DNA of 10,445 nucleotides, taken from an uncultured Eggerthellaceae bacterium (GTDB lineage Bacteria; Actinomycetota; Coriobacteriia; Coriobacteriales; Eggerthellaceae). This document shows, in pieces, positions 6,319 to 10,445 of the stretch. The position numbers and the translations under genes are program-made. The DNA lies in contig CAJUPL010000047.1 in NCBI GenBank assembly GCA_910588435.1, forward strand, positions 1 through 10,445, read 5' to 3'. How positions within the stretch are numbered: the stretch's first letter is position 1; the number at the start of each line of letters is the position of its first letter. The notes beneath the pieces were generated by a model. That model saw only the letters and a program-made list of their open reading frames with translations, was not told where the DNA came from and searched no databases.

Positions 6319-6600
6319 ATGCAATACGAAAGCAACAACATCATTCTCACTTGTGACACTGACATCAATCAGGACGAGGCTCAGGCCTACATAGACCACT
6401 ACCTGGAGAAGTTCCCGAACCTGGCCGCCCTAGACATCAAGATCGACAGTGACTACGCAGATGTCACCTACACCTTGCAGGATTCCCCTGCTTTCGAACG
6501 CGTCCGACGCATAACCGGATACCTAGTTGGAACGCTGGATCGCTTCAATGACGCAAAGCGCGCCGAGGAAGCAGATCGAGTCAAGCACCCCACTCTGTGA
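6319..6600 (+). CDS. Small protein resembling the C-terminal tail of anaerobic ribonucleotide reductase (NrdD-like)
   Basis: A 93-residue cytoplasmic protein, acidic in its first half. The last third reads FERVRRITGYLVGTLDRFN followed by DAKRAEEADRVKH. This resembles the end of class III ribonucleotide reductases, which carry an R-V/C-x-GYL...(W/F)N.GK..E..DR motif. The N-terminal 60 residues resemble no catalytic part of NrdD, and no CxxC zinc pair or glycyl-radical motif is present. It therefore cannot be a reductase itself; a regulatory or accessory role, or annotation by partial similarity, is possible. The start is ATG 6319 with AGAAAGGA about six bases upstream; an upstream in-frame GTG at 6265 lies within the -10 region and is unlikely. 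The gene is transcribed alone and convergent with the DUF4430 gene. Confidence 0.7.
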   Translation: MQYESNNIILTCDTDINQDEAQAYIDHYLEKFPNLAALDIKIDSDYADVTYTLQDSPAFERVRRITGYLVGTLDRFNDAKRAEEADRVKHPTL

Positions 6601-6760
6601 CGCTGCGAAGCCACGGCTGAGCCCCAGCTTGCCGCTCCAAGCGCTTCTTCTTCGTTGGACGAAGCCAACTCAGGCGCGCTTTCACGGCAATCTGAGGCAC
6701 CCCGCGGCTTCTCGCTATCTTTGCCTGACCTGAATCTCTTCTAATCTACACGCTTTCGGA

Positions 6761-6785
6761 AGGTGCGCACTTCACGTGCGCACCT
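6761..6785. terminator. Perfect hairpin between convergent genes (possible shared terminator)
   Basis: AGGTGCGCAC (6761-6770) pairs with GTGCGCACCT (6776-6785) around TTCAC. It lies between the stop codons of two convergent genes, 15 bases from the DUF4430 stop. No good T-tract follows on either strand, so terminator function is inferred from position and symmetry. The rest of 6601-6760 holds only a small CTTCGT/ACGAAG hairpin at 6650-6664. Confidence 0.45.
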
Positions 6786-6799
6786 CTGCAGGTCACGCC

Positions 6800-7246
6800 T
6801 TATTCGTAAGAAGCGTAATACCAGCGGACGGCATCCCCAGGCTGTAGCTCATACTCATCAGCAGCAACCGACGGGATCTCCCCATTCACCTCATACATCC
6901 ATCCATAGGTTGGGCCCGCAGCCTTCTCGGCAAGGCCATTGATGGAGGTGACATACGAGCTTGTTCCCTCAAGTTCGGCACCTGTGGCAACTAGCGCATC
7001 ATACGCGCTTGCGCCAGTAGCAACATCAACATCCTGAGGAACTCTAGCCTCGGCCACGCCTTCCACCAGGCCATCAGCGGCGGATGGGTCTATCTCAACG
7101 GAGACCGCCATGGTCTCAGCGGCAACGCTAGCCGCTGAGTCAGACGAGGTAGCGTTTGACTGCTCCGCCGGTTGGGAGCACCCGAAGAGCGCGCCCGACA
7201 GCATGAGCGCAGCAAGCATGGATGCAAGCAGGGATTTCTTGAGCAT
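6800..7246 (-). CDS. DUF4430 lipoprotein (transcobalamin-C-terminal-like domain) under B12 riboswitch
   Basis: Predicted surface lipoprotein of 148 residues. The signal peptide MLKKSLLASMLAALMLSGAL ends in the lipobox LFGC with the cysteine at residue 23. A Ser/Ala/Thr-rich linker (24-45) precedes one DUF4430-type domain: 'SVEIDP', 'VATGASAYDALVATG', 'YVTSINGLAEKAAGPTYGWMYEVNG', ending in the typical 'YELQPGDAVRWYYASYE'. DUF4430 is related to the C-terminal domain of eukaryotic intrinsic factor and transcobalamin. With the cobalamin riboswitch upstream, a role in binding or capture of B12 or another corrinoid is likely. AAGGAAGG lies eight bases before ATG 7246; an in-frame extension upstream would run through the riboswitch and is rejected. 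No BtuCDF-type genes are adjacent. Confidence 0.88.
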   Translation of the reverse strand: MLKKSLLASMLAALMLSGALFGCSQPAEQSNATSSDSAASVAAETMAVSVEIDPSAADGLVEGVAEARVPQDVDVATGASAYDALVATGAELEGTSSYVTSINGLAEKAAGPTYGWMYEVNGEIPSVAADEYELQPGDAVRWYYASYE

Positions 7247-7269
7247 GGTGATACCTTCCTTTCCAGGGC

Positions 7270-7405
7270 TTCTCGCATGATGGCAGGTGTTCCGACTCCG
7301 CCTGACCCCGCCGGGCAGGCTCTTACGGTTACTGGCATAGCCGGGGATTCGCACCCCGATTTCCCTGACCCATCAAGCCATTACAAGCCTGCATTCTATC
7401 TCACA
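7270..7405 (-). ncRNA. Cobalamin riboswitch upstream of the DUF4430 gene
   Basis: Read on the minus strand, the leader carries the cobalamin aptamer signatures in order: GGGAA (7361-7365), GGTGCGAATCCCCGG (7341-7355), GTAACCGTAA (7323-7332, equivalent to the CUGUAA-type core), then the B12 box AGTCGGAACACCTGCC (7282-7297). GCAGG (7388-7392) can pair with CCTGC (7283-7287) to close the core. Only about 36 bases separate the B12 box from the start codon and no terminator hairpin fits there, so control is probably at translation, by occluding the AAGGAAGG site. Excess cobalamin would be expected to repress. Exact ends are uncertain. Confidence 0.87.
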
Positions 7406-7432
7406 ACCCGCGAACTGAACCCACCTGTATGC

Positions 7433-7547
7433 CTTCAAAATGCTGCATGGGCGAAGAACACGCCCATGCACTTTTATTGCGGCCTTTAACATGGCTGCTC
7501 GCTCTGCTCGCATCCATGTAGCGGCCTTGGTGGCCTCATGACCACCT
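7433..7547 (+). repeat. Module A3 (bidirectional terminator-like repeat)
   Basis: Leader TTCAAAATGCT, then P1 TGCATGGGCG (7444-7453)/CGCCCATGCA (7461-7470) and CTTTTATT. P2 is ACATGG (7489-7494)/CCATGT (7514-7519). P3 is GGTGG (7529-7533)/CCACC (7542-7546). It sits just upstream of the riboswitch leader. On the minus strand the P1 hairpin is followed by AGCATTTTG, so it could stop transcription arriving from the 8.0-8.7 kb gene. Confidence 0.8.
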
Positions 7548-7570
7548 GTTCAACCTGCTGCATTGACTTC

Positions 7571-7692
7571 CTTGCTGCCCCAAAAGTGCTGCACAGGCAA
7601 AGAGCATGCCTGTGCACTTTTACTACGGCCTTTAACTCATGATCATGCAAGCATGCTCATGAGTAACGGCCTTGGTGGCCTCCCGGCCACCT
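7571..7692 (+). repeat. Module A3b (second, tandem terminator-like repeat)
   Basis: Leader CTTGCTGCCCCAAAAGTGCT, P1 TGCACAGGCA (7590-7599)/TGCCTGTGCA (7607-7616), then CTTTTAC. P2 is ACTCATGATCATG (7635-7647)/CATGCTCATGAGT (7652-7664), 13 bp with one mismatch, loop CAAG. P3 is GGTGGCC (7674-7680)/GGCCACC (7685-7691). P1 matches A1 but P2 matches A4, so the hairpins are assorted independently between copies. Confidence 0.8.
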
Positions 7693-7871
7693 TGCGCAGC
7701 ATTGCCCCCCAACCTGTGGGCATCACCCTACTTGTACCTGTAGGCATCACCCTACTTGTGGGCGCTTCCATTGGAAGCGCAGTTGCACGCCAGTGCAACG
7801 TAACGCGGACGCCAGTCCGCGAACACCCGGCACCCAGCAACTGATCAGGCCATCCAACCTAACGCAGACCA
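7693..7871 (+). repeat. Module B3 with 24-bp tandem half-units
   Basis: Two 24-bp direct repeats (7713-7736 and 7737-7760), each starting CCTGTRGGCATCACCCTACT, precede H1. They carry the H1 lead-in but no hairpin. H1: GCGCTTCC (7762-7769)/GGAAGCGC (7773-7780), loop ATT. H2: GTTGCAC (7782-7788)/GTGCAAC (7793-7799). H3: CGCGGAC (7804-7810)/GTCCGCG (7815-7821). AACACCCGG is at 7822-7830. Confidence 0.78.
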
Positions 7872-7985
7872 CCAATCCGGGCATTTCGGGTTATCACCCT
7901 CATTACGCTGCGCTCCCATCCTCGCTTCGCTAGACGCTCAGCTCGGGCTTCCGCACAGCTGCGTTCGCAATGCGAACGCCCACAG
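7872..7985 (+). repeat. Module C3 (AAT-loop hairpin repeat)
   Basis: CCGGGCATTTCGGGTTATCACCC-type start, the CTCATTACGCTGCGCTC stretch, CGCTTCGC, and the terminal GCGTTCGC (7961-7968)/GCGAACGC (7972-7979) with loop AAT and CCCAC. It ends about 30 bases from the stop codon of the next minus-strand gene. Confidence 0.75.
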
Positions 7986-8014
7986 GAACAGAGGCCATCC
8001 AGCCTAACCCATCC

Positions 8015-8668
8015 TCAATCCACCAAGCGCCAATACCCTGCCTTGTCAGACCCAATGCGCTCGATGAGCTCCAGCTCACGCAGCTTGCGAAATGACCTGC
8101 GAACGGTGCTCTCGCTCACGCCAAGCACATCAGCGATGCGCACTGCCGTCACGCGCCCATTCGCCTCGATAACCTTCAGCACGTACTCATCGGTGGTGGT
8201 CATATCCAGTCGGTTAGCCGCTGCGAACGAGCGTTCCTTGAACGTGGGCCTCCCCTTGCTGGCAGGAATCTCCGCTGGCTCACCCTCATCCTGGGGCGCT
8301 TCCGCATTCGCAGCGCCCTGGATCATCTCAAGGTGTTCCTTCTCGATCCTCTTGTTCGCGCCGTTCGAATATAGATAGTAGCTGCCGCGGAAAGCGACAT
8401 GCTCAGTTGCGGCCGGCACGTTGACCTCAAGGCAGAGGCTCGTGCCATTCATGACGGGCTCAGTGGAGCAGGGTAGGCTCAGCTCTTGCATGGAAAGCGC
8501 CGGGATGCTCTCGAACCCCTTGCGGAAGCGATGGGTGTCGGTTCGCCCGCGCTTGTCACCCGATAGCACCACTATCGTGCCGCCACCAGCGTTCGCGATA
8601 CCGCATATGAGCGCCAGATCCTTCTCTTCCCAATAGGGGATCTCCGCAACTATCTCTGCTTCAGCCAT
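8015..8668 (-). CDS. AlbA_2/Schlafen-type domain protein with C-terminal winged helix (putative regulator)
   Basis: 217 residues counted from the preferred start. The N-terminal half resembles the AlbA_2 (Schlafen AAA_4) domain of COG2865-type 'RecG-related' proteins: 'ICGIANAGGGTIVVLSGDK' and, further on, 'VPAATEHVAFRGSYYLYSNGANKRI' matching the family's 'P.....V.Y.G.YY.R.GS' region. The usual E..EFK start and an obvious nucleotide-binding segment are short or missing, so the domain looks reduced. A charged linker follows (about 120-145). The last 60 residues are a winged helix: 'VLKVIEANGRVTAVRIADVLGV' then 'SESTVRRSFRKLRELELIERIG', ending 'GYWRLV'. It probably binds DNA; target unknown. 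ATG 8668 has GGTGGGTG upstream; ATG 8692 has AAAGG only one base away and is less likely. It is flanked on both sides by repeat clusters. Confidence 0.72.
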   Translation of the reverse strand: MAEAEIVAEIPYWEEKDLALICGIANAGGGTIVVLSGDKRGRTDTHRFRKGFESIPALSMQELSLPCSTEPVMNGTSLCLEVNVPAATEHVAFRGSYYLYSNGANKRIEKEHLEMIQGAANAEAPQDEGEPAEIPASKGRPTFKERSFAAANRLDMTTTDEYVLKVIEANGRVTAVRIADVLGVSESTVRRSFRKLRELELIERIGSDKAGYWRLVD

Positions 8669-8737
8669 GCTGCTCACCCACCAAGATGCCATGCCTTTAC
8701 CATGTCACTAGGGTAGCATTGCGAACTCGTCCCGCAT

Positions 8738-8768
8738 GCCTGAAAAGTGCACAGGCCACTTATTAACC
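8738..8768 (+). repeat. Degenerate remnant of module A
   Basis: TGAAAAGTGCACAGGC followed by CACTTATTAAC matches the leader and left arm of P1 and the downstream CACTTTTATAAC of module A, with the loop and right arm lost. It lies 70-100 bases upstream of the start codon of the winged-helix gene. Confidence 0.45.
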
Positions 8769-8783
8769 TGCAGCACTTGCATC

Positions 8784-8905
8784 CTTGCTGCCCCAAAAAT
8801 GCTGCATGGGCGAAGAACACGCCCATGCACTTTAATTACGGCCTTTAACTCATGATCATGCAAGCATGATCATGAGTAGCGGCCTTGGCGCACTCCCGTG
8901 CGCCT
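8784..8905 (+). repeat. Module A4 (bidirectional terminator-like repeat)
   Basis: Leader CTTGCTGCCCCAAAAATGCT, P1 TGCATGGGCG (8803-8812)/CGCCCATGCA (8820-8829), then CTTTAATT. P2 is ACTCATGATCATG (8848-8860)/CATGATCATGAGT (8865-8877), a perfect 13 bp with loop CAAG. P3 is GGCGCAC (8887-8893)/GTGCGCC (8898-8904), loop TCCC. Confidence 0.8.
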
Positions 8906-8930
8906 ATCCGACCGAAATCCCAGCTACAAC

Positions 8931-9200
8931 TCCAAACTGTAGGCGGCTATCCCCCCCCTGCGGTAGGCGGCTGAATTGGAGCCGCAGCATTGCCCGCCCC
9001 TAACCTGTGGGCGCTTCCATTGGAAGCGCAGCATTGCGCCCCCCCAATTGTGGGCGCTTGCATCGCAAGCGCAGTTGCACCCCTCCAATTGTGGGCGCTT
9101 GCATTGCAAGCGCAGCATTGCGCTAGCAATGCGTAACGCGGACGCCAGTCCGCGAACACCCGGCACTCAGCATCAGGCCATGCAACCTAGCCTGGCGCAG
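8931..9200 (+). repeat. Module B4: array of H1 hairpin units plus H2-H3
   Basis: H1 units start at 8942 (stub), 8966, 9010, 9053 and 9094, with spacings 24, 44, 43 and 41. The stems change on both arms: GCGGCTGA/GGAGCCGC (imperfect), GCGCTTCC/GGAAGCGC, GCGCTTGC/GCAAGCGC with loop ATC, and GCGCTTGC/GCAAGCGC with loop ATT. Each is followed by CAGCATTGC or CAGTTGCAC, the left arm of H2, but only the last unit has the full H2 (9115-9121/9126-9132, loop GCTA) and H3 CGCGGAC (9137-9143)/GTCCGCG (9148-9154). AACACCCGG lies at 9155-9163. Confidence 0.8.
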
Positions 9201-9299
9201 ATCACCTTCAAGCTAAGGATCCCATGTGCCACCCCTCAAGGCTTGCTGCCTCACCTTCCCAGATAGGTCATCTGCGCGAGGCTACCCATCCTCACTCAC

Positions 9300-9415
9300 A
9301 TCTCCACCTCGGCTGCCCTTGCCCTATCGGGCAAGTTGCGCTGTGCTCTCATCCTCGCATCGCTTCGCTCAGCTCGGATTCCTGCACAGCTGCGTTCGCA
9401 ATGCGAACGCCCACT
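9300..9415 (+). repeat. Module C4
   Basis: CTTGCCC (9318-9324)/GGGCAAG (9329-9335) hairpin, then GCGCTGTGCTCTCATCCTCGC, CGCTTCGCTCAGCTCGG, and the terminal GCGTTCGC (9392-9399)/GCGAACGC (9403-9410), loop AAT. A tract of seven G at 9419-9425 and a TGCTTC (9426-9431)/GAAGCA (9437-9442) hairpin follow. Confidence 0.72.
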
Positions 9416-9524
9416 CTTGGGGGGGTGCTTCGGGCTGAAGCAAGCAGTAGAGAGAGCATCCGGCTCCTACTAATGCCTCCAGGCCAATTTGCCTGACCTG
9501 CTGCTCTGGCATTGCATATGTCCT

Positions 9525-9648
9525 CAAAGATGCTTGCAGGATAGGTGCACCATGTGCACCTATCCTGCTTCTTTCACAACGGCCTTTAACATGGCTGCTC
9601 GCTCTGCTCGCATCCATGTAGCGGCCTTGGCGCACTCCCGTGCGCCTG
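9525..9648 (+). repeat. Module A5 (terminator-like repeat)
   Basis: Leader TCCTCAAAGATGCT, P1 GGATAGGTGCAC (9539-9550)/GTGCACCTATCC (9554-9565), a perfect 12 bp with loop CAT, then TGCTTCTTTCAC. P2 is ACATGG (9589-9594)/CCATGT (9614-9619), identical in its whole interior to A3. P3 is GGCGCAC (9629-9635)/GTGCGCC (9640-9646). Confidence 0.78.
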
Positions 9649-9694
9649 ATCCGGGAGAAGCCAGATCCAGCACGCAAGCATTCCCGCTCGCCAA

Positions 9695-9835
9695 TGGGCG
9701 GCTGAATTGCTCACCCCTAACCTGTGGGCGGCTGCAATGCAGCCGCAGCATTGCGCTAGCAATGCGAAACGCGGACGCCAGTCCGCGAACACCCGGAAGC
9801 AAGCATCAGGTCAGGCAATCTAGCCTGGCGCAGAC
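9695..9835 (+). repeat. Module B5 (triple-hairpin repeat)
   Basis: An incomplete H1 (GGCGGCTGAATTGCTCACCC) is followed by H1 GCGGCTGC (9728-9735)/GCAGCCGC (9739-9746), loop AAT. H2: GCATTGC (9748-9754)/GCAATGC (9759-9765), loop GCTA. H3: CGCGGAC (9770-9776)/GTCCGCG (9781-9787). AACACCCGG lies at 9788-9796. Confidence 0.8.
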
Positions 9836-9934
9836 CACCTTCAAGCTAAGGATCTCATGTGCCACCCCTCAAGGGTTGCTGCCTCACCTTCCCAGATAGA
9901 CCATCTGCGCGAGGCCACCCATCCTCACTCACAT

Positions 9935-10050
9935 CTGCGCCCCGGCTGCCCTTGCCCTATCGGGCAAGTTGCGCTGTGCTCTCATCTTCGCTTCGCTCAT
10001 CGCTCAGCTCGGATTTCCGCACAGCTGCGTTCGCAATGCGAACGCCCACT
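9935..10050 (+). repeat. Module C5
   Basis: Same layout as C4: CTTGCCC/GGGCAAG hairpin, CGCTTCGCTCATCGCTCAGC stretch, terminal GCGTTCGC (10027-10034)/GCGAACGC (10038-10045) with loop AAT. Eight G follow at 10054-10061, and then the TGCTTC/GAAGCA hairpin (10062-10078). Confidence 0.72.
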
Positions 10051-10158
10051 CTTGGGGGGGGTGCTTCGGGCTGAAGCAAGCAATAGAGAGCATCCGGCTC
10101 CTACTAATGCCTCCAGGCCAATTTGCCTGACCTGCTGCTCTGGCATTGCATATGTCCT

Positions 10159-10282
10159 CAAAGATGCTTGCAGGATAGGTGCACCATGTGCACCTATCCT
10201 GCTTCTTTCACAACGGCCTTTAACATGGCTGCTCATTTCATTCGCACCCATGTAGCGGCCTTGGCGCACTCACGTGCGCCTG
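10159..10282 (+). repeat. Module A6 (terminator-like repeat)
   Basis: P1 GGATAGGTGCAC (10173-10184)/GTGCACCTATCC (10188-10199), followed by TGCTTCTTTCAC. P2 is ACATGG (10223-10228)/CCATGT (10248-10253), with an interior different from A5 despite the recent duplication. P3 is GGCGCAC (10263-10269)/GTGCGCC (10274-10280). Confidence 0.78.
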
Positions 10283-10328
10283 ATCCGGAAGAAGCCAGGT
10301 CCAGCACGCAAGCATTCCCGCTTGCCAA

Positions 10329-10445
10329 TGGGCGGCTGAATTGCTCACCCCTAACCTGTGGGCGGCTGCATCGCAGCCGCAGTTGCACGCCAGTGCAACG
10401 TAACGCAGGCGATGAGCCTGCGAACACCCGGATGCCAGCATCAGG
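10329..10445 (+). repeat. Module B6 (triple-hairpin repeat, right-truncated)
   Basis: Incomplete H1 first, then H1 GCGGCTGC (10362-10369)/GCAGCCGC (10373-10380), loop ATC. H2: GTTGCAC (10382-10388)/GTGCAAC (10393-10399). H3: CGCAGGC (10404-10410)/GCCTGCG (10416-10422) with a five-base loop GATGA instead of GACA. AACACCCGG lies at 10423-10431. From 10380 it matches the type at positions 1-60 and 3580-3635 rather than its duplication partner. Confidence 0.8.

Larger units (their letters stand above)
9203..9835 (+). repeat. Tandem duplication, copy 1 (C4-spacer-A5-B5)
   Basis: The segment starting CACCTTCAAGCTAAGGATC recurs at 9836, so the period is 633-634 bp. The copies agree closely through module C, the spacer and module A, apart from scattered substitutions and small indels. 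In copy 1 the poly-G tract has seven G, against eight in copy 2. No gene lies inside; the open frames here have no credible ribosome sites and are shared only because of the duplication. Confidence 0.85.
9836..10445 (+). repeat. Tandem duplication, copy 2 (runs off the window)
   Basis: Second copy of the 9203-9835 segment, containing C5, spacer, A6 and B6. It is near-identical until the H1 hairpin at 10362-10380. After that, H2 and H3 carry different stems from copy 1 while linkers and AACACCCGG stay the same. Confidence 0.83.

Noticed and set aside
7247..7354. N-terminal extension of the DUF4430 protein
   Set aside because: It would be read through the cobalamin riboswitch and place the signal peptide internally; ATG 7246 has a good ribosome site and begins a normal lipoprotein signal.
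8960..9115. CRISPR-like array (repeats with period 41-44)
   Set aside because: The units carry no unique spacers: the whole period is made of conserved lead-in, hairpin and H2 arm. The variation lies inside the paired stems. No cas gene is present.
9224..10255. Open reading frames within the repeat region (for example 9224-9496 and 9857-10255)
   Set aside because: They have no convincing ribosome sites, their translations lack any recognisable domain, and the similarity between the two is explained by the 633-bp DNA duplication. They cross the hairpin modules.

Overview
The window looks like chromosomal DNA from a GC-rich anaerobic actinobacterium, most likely a coriobacterium (Eggerthella/Slackia-like). 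This is an inference. It rests on a Tat-exported lipoprotein, an Hrb-type flavin reductase/rubredoxin fusion, a free-standing NrdD-tail-like protein, a cobalamin riboswitch ahead of a DUF4430 lipoprotein, and GC-rich codon use. Genus and species cannot be fixed from the sequence.

Layout. 1-190: repeat modules. 308-3430: three-gene ABC importer of the NrtA/SsuA/TauA type (Tat lipoprotein binding protein, an intrinsic terminator, ATPase, then permease overlapping the ATPase by 16 bp). 3431-4044: repeat cluster. 4045-5043 (-): BioB-like radical SAM enzyme. 5193-5915 (+): Hrb-like flavin reductase-rubredoxin fusion, divergent from it. 5941-6205: repeat cluster. 6243-6600 (+): promoter and a 93-residue protein with an NrdD-like C-terminus. 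6800-7400 (-): DUF4430 lipoprotein under a cobalamin riboswitch. 7433-7985: repeat cluster. 8015-8668 (-): AlbA/Schlafen-related protein with a C-terminal winged helix. 8738-10445: almost pure repeat DNA, including a tandem duplication of about 633 bp.

The most striking content is intergenic. Nearly every gap is filled by a modular family of hairpin repeats, always in the same orientation and in the order A-B-C. Module A has a terminator-like hairpin with A-rich DNA before it and T-rich DNA after it, then two more hairpins around CGGCCTT boxes. Module B has three consecutive hairpins (H1, H2, H3) followed by an invariant AACACCCGG. Module C ends in an AAT-loop hairpin followed by CCCAC. Between copies the stems change on both arms together, while loops and linkers stay constant. 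That pattern means base-paired structure is conserved rather than primary sequence. I do not recognise the family. It could be a structured RNA, a structured mobile DNA element, or a composite insulator/terminator.

The genes form separate small units: an uptake system of unknown substrate, a redox pair, a B12-related surface protein and a putative regulator. The repeats sit between them where terminators would be expected.
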